A DNA stretch of 64,000 bases, from the NCBI GenBank assembly GCA_016191815.1, contig JACPVI010000006.1, positions 62,001 through 126,000 of the forward strand. The letters run 5' to 3'. Within the stretch, counting starts at the first letter, position 1, and the number at the start of each line of letters is the position of its first letter. The notes beneath the pieces are model-generated. The model was not told where the DNA came from. It was given only the letters and a program-made list of their open reading frames with translations, and made no database searches. This stretch comes from Myxococcales bacterium. GTDB taxonomy: Bacteria; Myxococcota; Myxococcia; Myxococcales; Myxococcaceae. The translations under genes and the position numbers were made by a program. Of the stretch, positions 41,616 to 50,207 are shown piece by piece.

Positions 41616-42682
41616 TGCGACCGCTCCAGACAAGGTTGGCCCTATTGGCGGCGCTGGTGCTGGCCGGCGCGTGCAGCTTGCTCGTGCGCTTCGATCCCGA
41701 GGGGCAGCCCTGCGAGGGGACCAAGTGCCTTTTGGGCTACGCCTGCGTGCTGGGGAAGTGCGTCTCGGATGCGGGGCCTCCCGACGAGTGCGGCGGCTGC
41801 GGGCTGACCGAGCGCTGCAGCCCCACGATGAAGAGCTGCGTGCCGAACACCTGCCAGTTCCGGAGGTGCCCGGTGGGCACCCGCTGCTCCGAAGCGTCCG
41901 GCCTGCCGGCTTGCCAGGCGATCTCCAAACCGGAGCTCGCGCACAGCTGCAGGGACGAAGCGGACTGCGAAACGGGTCGGAATTGCTACCTCGGGGCTGT
42001 GCAGCTCAACTCCAACGGGGCGCTCCGCACCGGCATCTGCGTCGAACGGTGCGGGTTCTTGGATGCGTGCCCTAGCGGCGCGACCTGCCAAACCTTCGCC
42101 ATCGGACTCGATGCCGGCGAGGTGCGTTTCTGCGCGCCCACTGGCGCGCTGTACCGGTGCACCAACGACAACGACTGCCGGGAGCACGACCTGGTGTGCA
42201 CGGTGTTCGATCACCCGGCCATCGGCCCTTCCACTCTCTGCGACTCGCCCACGGCGGGGGCTTCCCCTGGGCAGACGTGCACGCTGCTCGCAGGCGACGG
42301 CGGCTCGCTCTGCGCCAACGGGCTGTGCATTCCCCGGCAACCGAGCGGCGTCCAGGCGACCACTTGCGGCGAGCTGTGCGACGTGCGGGCGGACGCCTCC
42401 ACCTGCGCACTGGGGCGCCCATGCGCGCTGGTCGAGTTCCACGTCGTCGGAGACTTCCGTCACCTCCCGATGTGCGTGAGCGCTCCGACTGCGTGCGCCA
42501 AGTGTCAGAGCGATGCGGACTGCGGCCCGGACGCCCCGCGCTGCACATCGAACGGGATCGAGACCAGGTGCCTTGCGGCCTGCAGCCCCAGCGCAGGCGC
42601 CTTCCCCAGGTGCCCCTCCGGGTATGGGTGCGTGATGGTGCCTTCGGGCGCGACCCGCTGCATTCCCGTGAGCGGCTGCTGA
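41615..42682 (+). CDS. cysteine-rich lipoprotein
   Basis: The 355-residue precursor has a lipoprotein-like signal (LVLAGAC) and over 35 cysteines in short blocks such as CGGCGLTERC, CRDEADCETGRNC, CTNDNDCREHDLVC and CQSDADCGPDAPRC. These recall the 'DxDC' Cys-rich motifs common on myxobacterial surfaces. Translation is coupled to the PEGA gene, so both may act in one envelope complex. No catalytic motif is visible. Confidence 0.8.
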   Translation: MRPLQTRLALLAALVLAGACSLLVRFDPEGQPCEGTKCLLGYACVLGKCVSDAGPPDECGGCGLTERCSPTMKSCVPNTCQFRRCPVGTRCSEASGLPACQAISKPELAHSCRDEADCETGRNCYLGAVQLNSNGALRTGICVERCGFLDACPSGATCQTFAIGLDAGEVRFCAPTGALYRCTNDNDCREHDLVCTVFDHPAIGPSTLCDSPTAGASPGQTCTLLAGDGGSLCANGLCIPRQPSGVQATTCGELCDVRADASTCALGRPCALVEFHVVGDFRHLPMCVSAPTACAKCQSDADCGPDAPRCTSNGIETRCLAACSPSAGAFPRCPSGYGCVMVPSGATRCIPVSGC

Positions 42683-42932
42683 CCGCCTCGAAGCGGCCCT
42701 CGGCTGCGAGCGGGCTGAGTGGAGTCAAGGCGCGGCTCGAGGCGAGCGGCTCCGGCGGTGAGTCCAGCCGGCCGCGCACTCGCGGCCTCTGCGCGGCCCC
42801 CCGGCGGCGCCTCCTTCCGCTCAAGTCCCTCCACTCGCCTGGTTCCAGCGCAGAAAGTGGACGATTCGCCACAGGCCTGTAGCCTTTCCGGGCTGGCACC
42901 AAGGCTGCTTGGAGCACCGCTCGGAGGACATC

Positions 42933-43898
42933 ATGGCAAGGCGCGTGGGCGTGCTCATGGGAGGCTGGGGCGAAGAGCGGGAAATCTCGGTCAAGACCGG
43001 TGAGGCGGTCGCCGCGGCGCTCTCAGCCCGCGGTCACGCCGTCACCAGGGTCCTCGCCGGCCCCGGACTCGACCGGGCGCTCCGCTCGGCGAAGATCGAC
43101 GTCGCCTTCCTCGCCCTCCACGGACGCATGGGCGAGGACGGCAAGGTGCAGGGGCTGCTCGAGGTGCTGGAGGTGCCCTACACCGGCTCCGGCGTCCTGG
43201 CCTCCGCGCTGGCGATGAACAAGGGCTTCGCCAAGAAGCTCTTCCGCCTGCACAACCTGCCCGCCCCGAGCGGCTACTCCCTGTGCGCCGAGCAGGCGTC
43301 CGAGGCAGTCGAGCTGCACGGCGATCTCGGCTTCCCTTGCGTGGTGAAGCCCTCCTGCGGCGGCTCCTCGGTCGGGCTCTCGGTGGTGCACGCCGAAGGG
43401 CAGCTCTCCACCGCGGTGGCGGAGGCCTGCCGCTACGGCGGAGAGGCGCTGGTCGAACGCATGGTGCAGGGCAAGGAGCTCACCGTCGGAATCCTCGGCG
43501 GCCAGGTCCTGGGGAGCTGTGAGATCGCCTACCCCACCGAGGCCTTCGATTTCCAGAGCAAGTACAAGGGCGGCTCGCGCTACTTCCTCCCTCCCAGGCT
43601 GTCGCCCACCCGCATCGAGAACGTGGAGTTCCTGGCGCTCTCCGCCTACCGCGCCCTCGGCTGCCGCGGCTACGCGAGGGTCGACCTCATCGCCTCCGAG
43701 AGCGACAACGACGTGGTGCTCGAGGTCAACACCCTTCCGGGGATGACCCAGACCAGCCTCTTGCCGAAGATCGCCCGGCAGGCGGGGCTCTCCTTCGAGG
43801 ACCTGGTCGAGCGAATCCTCGAGCTTTCGGGCCTGGACGAAGTCTCCGTCCGCCCTGCCGCCGGCCACTCTTCGCTCTCACAGCTCATCGCCGGATAG
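42933..43898 (+). CDS. ddl: D-alanine--D-alanine ligase
   Basis: The ATG lies behind CGGAGGA. This 321-residue ATP-grasp enzyme has GVLMGGWGEEREISVKTG, VKPSCGGSSVGLS, the omega-loop segment KYKGGSRYFLPPRLS and EVNTLPGMTQTSLLP. It makes the D-Ala-D-Ala dipeptide for peptidoglycan. The GGxxxEREIS opening and short omega loop place it with standard Ddl rather than D-Ala-D-Lac ligases. Confidence 0.94.
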   Translation: MARRVGVLMGGWGEEREISVKTGEAVAAALSARGHAVTRVLAGPGLDRALRSAKIDVAFLALHGRMGEDGKVQGLLEVLEVPYTGSGVLASALAMNKGFAKKLFRLHNLPAPSGYSLCAEQASEAVELHGDLGFPCVVKPSCGGSSVGLSVVHAEGQLSTAVAEACRYGGEALVERMVQGKELTVGILGGQVLGSCEIAYPTEAFDFQSKYKGGSRYFLPPRLSPTRIENVEFLALSAYRALGCRGYARVDLIASESDNDVVLEVNTLPGMTQTSLLPKIARQAGLSFEDLVERILELSGLDEVSVRPAAGHSSLSQLIAG

Positions 43899-43981
43899 GC
43901 GAGGGCTCCGCCCAAGTTAGCGGCTGGAGCTGACGCGCTCCGTCACGTCCATGCGCGCCGGGTCCAAGCCCGCGTAATCAT

Positions 43982-44011
43982 TTGACAGCCGCGGAAACTT
44001 AGCCTTAGGTT
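43982..44011 (+). promoter_or_regulatory. candidate promoter of the GT2 gene
   Basis: TTGACA at 43982-43987 is followed after 18 bases by TAGGTT (44006-44011), in a locally AT-richer stretch between ddl and the glycosyltransferase gene. The resulting leader would be about 80-140 bases. This was identified by eye only. Confidence 0.35.
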
Positions 44012-44158
44012 GTCGATTGCTAGTCGCCTCGGCGCTTTGCCGCACGAGGCGACCGTGGACGGGGAGGGGAAAGCGGACTCGGCCAAGGAGCTCCCCCAAT
44101 GGCGGCGGAGCACCCCGGTCGCGGAGGATCTCGGGGACGTGAAGGGGCTCTACAGCAG

Positions 44159-45652
44159 ATGAGCGCCATCGAGATTGGTTTCTTGGCCGTGTACTTCGCG
44201 GTCCTGGCGGTGCTGGCGGTGTACGGCTCGCACCGGTACCGGATGGCGTATCTGTACTACCGCCACAAGTTCAAGCTCCCCACTCCCAAGGGCACCTTGC
44301 GGGAGCTGCCCCGGGTCACCATCCAGCTGCCGATCTTCAACGAGATGTACGTGGTGGAGCGGCTCATCGACTCGGTGTGCCGCATCGAGTACCCGCGGGA
44401 GCTGGTGGAGATCCAGGTGCTGGACGACTCCACCGACGAGACCTGCGCCATCGCCCGCGCCTGCGTGGAGCGGAACCGGCAGGCCGGCCACGACGTGGTG
44501 TACCTGCGAAGGGAGAACCGCCACGGCTTCAAGGCCGGGGCGCTCAAGCACGGGCTGGAGCGCGCCAAGGGCGGGCTGGTCGCCGTCTTCGACGCGGACT
44601 TCGTCCCCTGCCCGGACTTTCTCCGCCGCACCGTGCCCTTCTTCGCCGACCGCGAGGTGGGGATGGTGCAGGTCAGGTGGGGCCACCTCAACCGCGAGTT
44701 CTCCGCGCTCACCCAAGCCCAGTCCATCTTCCTCGACGGTCACTTCATCATCGAGCACACCGCGAGGAACCGGTCCGGCTGTTTCTTCAACTTCAACGGC
44801 ACTGCCGGCATCTGGCGCAAGGACACCATCCTCGACGCGGGGGGCTGGCAGCACGACACGCTCACCGAAGACTTGGACCTCTCCTACCGGGCCCAGCTCA
44901 GGGGCTGGCGGTTCGTCTTCCTCCCCGAGGTGATCTCGCCCGCCGAAGTCCCGGTGGACATGAACGCCTTCAAGAGCCAGCAGCACCGCTGGGCCAAGGG
45001 CTCCATCCAGACCGCCAAGAAGCTCCTCCCCCTCATCTTGAGGAGCGAGCTGCCCTTCGAGGTGAAGCGCGAGGCCTTCTTCCACCTCACCAACAACGCG
45101 GCCTACCTGTTGATGGTGCTCCTTTCGCTGCTGATGCCCATCTCCATGCTGGTCCGCTTCCAGCACGGCCTGTACGGCACCCTCCTGTTGGACGTGCCCT
45201 TCTTCATCACCGCGACCGCCTCGGTGTGCTTCTTCTACGTGGCTTGCCAGCGGGAGATGGGGCTCTCCTGGTGGGGGAGGGTGCGCTACCTGCCGTTCCT
45301 GATGAGCCTGGGAATCGGGTTGGCCTTGAACAACGCCAAGGCGGTGGTGGAGGCGCTGCTCAACCGGCAATCCGGCTTCACCCGCACTCCGAAGACCGGC
45401 GCGGAGGGGACCAAGGTCCGGGGCGACGTGAAGAAGTCGTACCGCGGCGGGAGGAACCTCCTGCCGGCGCTGGAGCTGCTCTTCGGGATGTACTTCACCG
45501 GCGCGGTGTGGTTCGCCTACGAGGCGGAGATCTACACCTCGCTGCCGTTCCTGGTGCTCTTCCAGGCGGGCTTCCTCTACGTGGGCCTGATGAGCCTGTT
45601 CCAAAGAAGGCTGAAAGGGCGCACCGCGGTCACCACCGGCGGAGCGCCCTGA
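44159..45652 (+). CDS. processive GT2 glycosyltransferase (cellulose-synthase/glucomannan-synthase-like)
   Basis: The protein has 497 residues from ATG 44159 (an in-frame ATG at 44099 adds 20 residues). It has one N-terminal transmembrane helix, then the GT-A domain with LDDSTDET, VFDADFVP, TEDLDLSYRAQLRGW and QQHRWAKGS (the D,D,D,QxxRW signature of processive synthases), followed by four C-terminal helices. It should polymerise and extrude a beta-linked polysaccharide. No PilZ domain is attached. Surface polysaccharide formation is the likely role. Confidence 0.92.
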   Translation: MSAIEIGFLAVYFAVLAVLAVYGSHRYRMAYLYYRHKFKLPTPKGTLRELPRVTIQLPIFNEMYVVERLIDSVCRIEYPRELVEIQVLDDSTDETCAIARACVERNRQAGHDVVYLRRENRHGFKAGALKHGLERAKGGLVAVFDADFVPCPDFLRRTVPFFADREVGMVQVRWGHLNREFSALTQAQSIFLDGHFIIEHTARNRSGCFFNFNGTAGIWRKDTILDAGGWQHDTLTEDLDLSYRAQLRGWRFVFLPEVISPAEVPVDMNAFKSQQHRWAKGSIQTAKKLLPLILRSELPFEVKREAFFHLTNNAAYLLMVLLSLLMPISMLVRFQHGLYGTLLLDVPFFITATASVCFFYVACQREMGLSWWGRVRYLPFLMSLGIGLALNNAKAVVEALLNRQSGFTRTPKTGAEGTKVRGDVKKSYRGGRNLLPALELLFGMYFTGAVWFAYEAEIYTSLPFLVLFQAGFLYVGLMSLFQRRLKGRTAVTTGGAP

Positions 45653-45695
45653 CGTCATCCCGCAAGGGCCGGTCGGAGGCCAGACCGGAATCCGC

Positions 45696-46388
45696 TCAGT
45701 ACCAGTGGTGCTGCTGCCAGAAGGCCCAGGCCTTCTCCGGGCTGCCGTAGCGGGCCTTGATGTAGCGGAAGCCGCCCACCGCCTGCCAGTAGGCGCTCTT
45801 GGTGCCGTACTTCACCTCCGGGAGGTAGGACTTCCAGGTGGAGTCGAGGAACTGGAACAGCCCGAAGGCGCTGCTGGTGGGGTTGTCGGCGTTGACCCGC
45901 CAGCTCGACTCGTGGTCGATGAGCTGCTTGAGCGCGGGGCTCGAGGCCCAGGAGGCCGGCACCTTGGCCTTCTTCGCCGCCCGGACGAACTCGTCGTAGT
46001 AGGGGTTCCACTTCGGGCCGCGCCCGGAGGCCTTGTCCTTGCCGTCGGCCTGCTCGCGCCCGCGCGTGCCTTGGGCCTTCTTGCCGCGCTTCTTTCCGCC
46101 GCTGCGCGAGGTGCCGTCCACTGCCGGCTGGCCGCCCGCGTCCTGCTTGCCGCCGACCTTGAGGAGCGTTGCGAGCACCGCCGCCAGCACCTGGACGAGC
46201 TGGGCGAGGATGTTCAGCTCGGAGGACGAGCTGGAGGCCGGCTGCGGCTGCGCGCTCGAGGGAGAGCTGGCGGACTCGAAGCTGTCCACCGGCGCGAGCT
46301 GCGTGGCGGCGGTAGGGCTCTGGATGGCCGAGCCGTAGGAGGGTGGGAGGGCGGTGGTGCGCCGGGCGGTGACGGGAGTGAGGACCAT
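45696..46388 (-). CDS. lytic transglycosylase-like peptidoglycan hydrolase with unusual N-terminus
   Basis: The 230-residue protein's C-terminal 100 residues form an SLT/lysozyme-like domain (LKQLIDHESSWRVNADNPTS, AFGLFQFLDSTWKSY, GGFRYIKARYGSPEKAWAFW). The Glu of DHES is the expected catalytic acid. The first 125 residues lack a Sec signal. They contain DSFES, a Ser-rich spacer, the helix LNILAQLVQVLAAVLATLL and a Lys/Gly/Arg-rich linker, the same order as in the adjacent M15 peptidase. Export by a non-Sec route, or release on lysis, is possible. Confidence 0.83.
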   Translation of the reverse strand: MVLTPVTARRTTALPPSYGSAIQSPTAATQLAPVDSFESASSPSSAQPQPASSSSSELNILAQLVQVLAAVLATLLKVGGKQDAGGQPAVDGTSRSGGKKRGKKAQGTRGREQADGKDKASGRGPKWNPYYDEFVRAAKKAKVPASWASSPALKQLIDHESSWRVNADNPTSSAFGLFQFLDSTWKSYLPEVKYGTKSAYWQAVGGFRYIKARYGSPEKAWAFWQQHHWY

Positions 46389-46412
46389 GGCTTTCTCCGA
46401 GGGGTTGGGGCG

Positions 46413-47189
46413 CTAGCGCTTGTAGGTCCAATGCCAGTACTCGCCGGAGACGTCGTTCACGAAGCCGAACCGGCGGGCGTTCTCCTTGAGCCACTGGTAG
46501 GTGCGGGTGCCGTAGCCACCGACGTTGCTGATGTCCATCGCGACGCCGCCCTGGTGGTTGGAGTAGCCGGGCTTGGCGGCGAGGTTGCCGGTGCCGTTCA
46601 AGTAGGCCTGGTAGAGCTTCTTCTGCTCCTCCATGGTGCGGAAGCCGCTGCCGGGGGTGAGCTGGATGCCGTCCTTCTTCGCCGCTCGCTGCATCGCCTT
46701 GAAGGCCTTGGCGGCATCGTCACGCAGGTACTCTCCGTTGCCCACCGGGAAGACGGTCATCTTCTGCGGCTTGCCGTTCACGTAGCCGGTCACCTTCTTG
46801 CCGCCGGACAGCTCCTTGTCCGAGACCTTGTCGGCCTTCTTCCCGTTCGCCTTCTTTCCCTCGGCCTTGTGCTTGCCGTTCCCGTTCCGCTTGCCGCCGG
46901 CCTTGCCCGCCTTGTCCGCACCCGCCTGCGCCCCGTCGTTGCCGCCGAGCCCCGGGATGCCCTTGGCCAGCGCGGCGAAGATGGCCACCAGAAGCTGCAG
47001 GGCGCGGGCGAGGAGCGCGCTGGTTTCCTCGGAGGGCTGCACCGGTGCCTGGGAGATGGGCTGGGCGCTCTGCTCGAAGCTGTCGGTCTGGAAAGGAGCC
47101 GCCGCCGGCAGGGCCTGCACCGCGGAGCTGGGAAGCCCTACCCGTTGATCAATGCGAATGAGATTCGATCGGACCGGCGCGAGCTGCAT
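46413..47189 (-). CDS. M15-family D-Ala-D-Ala carboxypeptidase-like peptidase
   Basis: The ATG at 47189 follows GGAGG. The 258-residue protein's C-terminal domain has all M15B (VanY/LAS) motifs: SGFRTMEEQKKLY, the zinc site SNHQGGVAMDI, and EYWHW with catalytic Glu and the third ligand. The N-terminal 130 residues lack a signal peptide but share with the neighbouring transglycosylase a DSFE motif, a hydrophobic helix (LARALQLLVAIFAALA) and a Lys/Gly-rich linker. The pair could act together on glycan strands and stem peptides. Confidence 0.87.
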   Translation of the reverse strand: MQLAPVRSNLIRIDQRVGLPSSAVQALPAAAPFQTDSFEQSAQPISQAPVQPSEETSALLARALQLLVAIFAALAKGIPGLGGNDGAQAGADKAGKAGGKRNGNGKHKAEGKKANGKKADKVSDKELSGGKKVTGYVNGKPQKMTVFPVGNGEYLRDDAAKAFKAMQRAAKKDGIQLTPGSGFRTMEEQKKLYQAYLNGTGNLAAKPGYSNHQGGVAMDISNVGGYGTRTYQWLKENARRFGFVNDVSGEYWHWTYKR

Positions 47190-47208
47190 GGCAACCTCCA
47201 TCGGGGTT

Positions 47209-47231
47209 CAAAAAAATTCTCGGCCCCCGAG
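47209..47231 (-). terminator. intrinsic terminator or attenuator
   Basis: On the minus strand CTCGG-GGG-CCGAG is followed by AATTTTTTT. It lies about 100 bases after the PilZ gene stop and 20 bases before the M15 peptidase start, so it could end the upstream transcript or act as an attenuator in the peptidase leader. The stem is short (five pairs). Confidence 0.5.
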
Positions 47232-47327
47232 GGCGAAGGTTGCTCAGAACGCATTGATTTTATTCATGATTTTGGAGCATCGAGGCGCGGTCAGCCGTCC
47301 GCTGCAGGGGGACAGCGCGGGCGAGGG

Positions 47328-47963
47328 TCAATCGCCCTCGAGCCTCTGGAGGAGCTTCTTTAGGCGCTCGCCCTGGCGGGCGTTCTGGAGCTGGAACTCC
47401 ACTCCCATCCCTTGGTCCTCGCCGTTTGGGCGGATCCAGGCCACTCGGCCCCTTATCTCGATGCGGGTGAGCGAGCGCGGCGGCTTGAGGGAGAGCGTCA
47501 CCACCGAGTTGATCGGCAGCGGGGAGGGGGTCCGGATGAAGGCGCCTCCTTCGGAGAGGTCGACCAACTGCTCCTCGCGCTTTTGCCCGTCGCAAACGAT
47601 GCGCACCGGCAGGGCCACCGGCAGTCGGAAGGCGAATCGGCTCCGGTCAGGGGAGACCAGGCCGCCGGCGAAGCGGAGCAGCCGCTCCGGCGCTCCCGAG
47701 TCGGAGGGATCGAAGTCGATCCCGAAGCCCTGCTTGAGGCTCTGGCCATGCTGGTGGCGCACCCAGCCGATGCGCCCGCGCAGCTTGAAGTGCCGGCTGG
47801 CCGGCTCGGCGAAGTAGACCAAGAGCTCCACCCGCTGGCCCAAAGGCCCAGGCGCCCGCCCGTCGATGACGATGCCGCCCAGCCGGCCGTTCGGGTAGAC
47901 GCGGCTCAGCACTTCCTTCGGCTCCACCAGGTGGAGCCTCACCTCCACGGTCTTCTCTCCCAT
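47328..47963 (-). CDS. PilZ-domain protein, tandem form
   Basis: The 211-residue protein has two PilZ-like modules. The N-terminal one is degenerate. The C-terminal one has RFAFRLPVALPVRI then LVDLSEGGAFIRT, approximating the RxxxR and DxSxxG c-di-GMP motifs. The layout matches the myxobacterial PilZ family. It probably links c-di-GMP to motility or envelope behaviour. It stands downstream of the lipoprotein gene on the same strand. Confidence 0.85.
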   Translation of the reverse strand: MGEKTVEVRLHLVEPKEVLSRVYPNGRLGGIVIDGRAPGPLGQRVELLVYFAEPASRHFKLRGRIGWVRHQHGQSLKQGFGIDFDPSDSGAPERLLRFAGGLVSPDRSRFAFRLPVALPVRIVCDGQKREEQLVDLSEGGAFIRTPSPLPINSVVTLSLKPPRSLTRIEIRGRVAWIRPNGEDQGMGVEFQLQNARQGERLKKLLQRLEGD

Positions 47964-47998
47964 CGGCGAGCCTCTATAGCTCCCGCGGCGCTCGCGGG

Positions 47999-50104
47999 CT
48001 ACGGGGGAGGCAACCGCTCGAGCATGAGCGAGTTGTCCACTCGCGGCTCTCCCGCCACCAGCTTGGCGTGGATTCTGGCGTGGCTGGCGTAGAGGTTGCC
48101 GTTGAAGAGCACCGCGTCGGCGAAGAAGCCCACCGCGCCCTCGGTGCGGACCGGCGGGAGCACCTTCCAGGAGGTGGTGCGCGAGGCGAGCTTCAAGTCC
48201 CCCTGGGTGGAGTCTTGGTAGACCGCGTACACCTGGCCGGGCGCCGCACCGAAGGCGAGCGCGCTGTCGGTGCCCACGAAGGAAACCTGGCCGGAGCCCG
48301 CCGGCCCCGCCCCGCTGTCGATCACCTCGATCGGCGTGGCCGAGGACAGGGTGGTGTTGAAGTAGAACTTCAGCTTCCGGGAAGTGAAGTCGTGGTAGCT
48401 GACGGCGATGCCTCCGCCGGCCTCTACCTTCACGTCGGGGAAGAAGCCGGTGTCCCCATTCCCGTCGAGCTTCACCAGGGGGCCCGCGGTGCCTTGGGCG
48501 CTCAGCTGGACCGCGTAGAGGTCTCCGTCGGTGATGGGCTTGGTGCCTCCTTGGGGGATGGCGGTGGTGCGCTTCATGAACGCGATCACCACGTCCTTTC
48601 CCTTGAAGGCGAGGGAGCTGAACAGGCCCACCCCGTCCGGCACGTCGGCGAGCTGGGAGGGGTTGTACTTCTTGGCGCACTTCGGGGTGGTGCCGACCAT
48701 CACGCAGGTCTCGGTGTTGGGATCGCAGCTGGTGCAGGTGGCGTCGGCGGCGTAGCAGCCGGGCCCGGTGCCGGGGTCGGCGCACACTTGGTTGCAGCCG
48801 TAGCAGGCCGGAGTGGGGCGGCTCTGGCAGGCGAGGGTGGTGACGCTGAAGTCGCCCGGGCCCGGGTCCGGCCGGCTGGCGCGGGCCAGCTTGAGCGCGG
48901 TGATGAAGGCCTTGTCTCCGGTGGGCGTGGGGGAGGGGCAGCTCGAGGCGTCGAAGTCCGAGGCCCCCCCGCGCTGGAAGTAGGAGATGGCCGGCAGCCC
49001 GTCCTGGTCCACCGCCACCGAGCTGTAGAGGCCGAGGTCGGCGCTCTGGCCGTCCACCTTGAAGGAGCTCCACACTCCGTTGGCGCCGCGGAGGGCGAGC
49101 TTCAAGTCCCCGTTGGTGACGTCGTAGTAGCTCACGTAGGCCCAATCGCCGCTCACCGCGATGTCGGTGTGGCGGCCCACGTCTTCGCCCACCTCCACCA
49201 CTCCCTTCCGCGGACCGGAGGGGCCGTACTTGGGCGTGCCGGAGGGGACGCCGTCGATCCACTCCAGCTTCTGCAGCTTGGCGTCGGCTCCGAAGCGGTA
49301 GACCACCAAGTCTCCGTACTGCCCGTCATAGGCGGAGACCAAAAGCTGCCCCTTCTTGGCGTCGCCGGCGATCGCCGAGTGGCGTCCCAGATCCTCCGAG
49401 CGAAGGACGGGCAGCTCCGCGCACACGCAGGCCACGTCCGGAAGGAAGCAGGTGTCCCAGAGGTTGCGGTTGTCCTTGAAGGTGCCGATGAATCCGGGCG
49501 CGCAGCTCACCGGGCAGGCGGCCTGCGGGCGCCCGGTGGGACTCGAGTAGTCCTGGCAGCGATCGCTGGAGGGGACGCAGGCCTTCCCCACCTCGCAGGT
49601 GCCCTGGCAGGGCAACTCCACCATGCACTCGCCCTGGAAGCAGGACTGGCCCTCGGGGCACTCGCCCAGCGGAGAGCAGGTCTTGAAGCGGCAGCGTCCC
49701 TCGCACTTTCCCTGGCCCTCGCCGCCGCAATAGGAGTCCTTCCAGATTTCGCAGAAGCGGTCGCCCTTGTCCCCGCAGTCGGCGTCCGTGGCGCAGGAGA
49801 GGTAGCGGTCGAAGCACTTCTTCCGGTCGGCCGGGCAGGTCTGGCCCGGGCAGCAGTCGGCCTCGGTGCTGCACTTGCGGTCGGAGAAGATGCAGCAGGT
49901 GATGCCATCCTTCTCCCTGGGGGTGACGCAGGCGTAGTGGTCGCCGCATTCGGAGTGCTCTTTGCACGCCGCGAGCATGCCGTCCTGGAGCCCGGCCACG
50001 CCGTCGCACACGTTGATGGGCTTGACCGGCGGCGGGTTGCAGTCGCAGCCGAGAGCGCCGAGGGCGAAGAACGCCAGCGCGGCGCCAAAGCGGTGGGCAG
50101 ACAT
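47999..50104 (-). CDS. large cysteine-rich lipoprotein with propeller-like C-terminal region
   Basis: The ATG at 50104 follows AGAGG. The 701-residue precursor has a lipoprotein signal (FFALGALGC). The N-terminal 230 residues hold many Cys blocks (CSTEADCCPGQTC, CATDADCGDKGDRFC). The rest carries repeats of the form 'Y.dvtnGDLKLA', 'SYYDvtNGDLKLALR' and 'YQDSTQGDLKLASR', which suggest a beta-propeller. A second Cys cluster (ACYGCNQVC) interrupts it. Surface-exposed, function unknown. Confidence 0.8.
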   Translation of the reverse strand: MSAHRFGAALAFFALGALGCDCNPPPVKPINVCDGVAGLQDGMLAACKEHSECGDHYACVTPREKDGITCCIFSDRKCSTEADCCPGQTCPADRKKCFDRYLSCATDADCGDKGDRFCEIWKDSYCGGEGQGKCEGRCRFKTCSPLGECPEGQSCFQGECMVELPCQGTCEVGKACVPSSDRCQDYSSPTGRPQAACPVSCAPGFIGTFKDNRNLWDTCFLPDVACVCAELPVLRSEDLGRHSAIAGDAKKGQLLVSAYDGQYGDLVVYRFGADAKLQKLEWIDGVPSGTPKYGPSGPRKGVVEVGEDVGRHTDIAVSGDWAYVSYYDVTNGDLKLALRGANGVWSSFKVDGQSADLGLYSSVAVDQDGLPAISYFQRGGASDFDASSCPSPTPTGDKAFITALKLARASRPDPGPGDFSVTTLACQSRPTPACYGCNQVCADPGTGPGCYAADATCTSCDPNTETCVMVGTTPKCAKKYNPSQLADVPDGVGLFSSLAFKGKDVVIAFMKRTTAIPQGGTKPITDGDLYAVQLSAQGTAGPLVKLDGNGDTGFFPDVKVEAGGGIAVSYHDFTSRKLKFYFNTTLSSATPIEVIDSGAGPAGSGQVSFVGTDSALAFGAAPGQVYAVYQDSTQGDLKLASRTTSWKVLPPVRTEGAVGFFADAVLFNGNLYASHARIHAKLVAGEPRVDNSLMLERLPPP

Positions 50105-50171
50105 CTTGGACCTCTGGATTGCTTTCCGGGGTGTTTCCTTCCCCTTGGCCCCGCCGGGCATCCTATCGCGT

Positions 50172-50200
50172 TTGACCGGCCTTGGTCGGCTCTCTAACCT
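50172..50200 (+). promoter_or_regulatory. promoter of a probably leaderless PEGA-protein mRNA
   Basis: TTGACC (50172-50177) and TAACCT (50195-50200) are spaced by 17 bases, and the ATG at 50208 follows at the expected start point of transcription, with no ribosome-binding site between. It has the same hexamers and spacing as the toxin-antitoxin promoter at 9827. Confidence 0.5.
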
Positions 50201-50207
50201 TCCACCC

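Noticed and set aside
44150-45658. Minus-strand frame of 502 codons
   Set aside because: It is antisense to the GT2 synthase, whose motifs are unambiguous.
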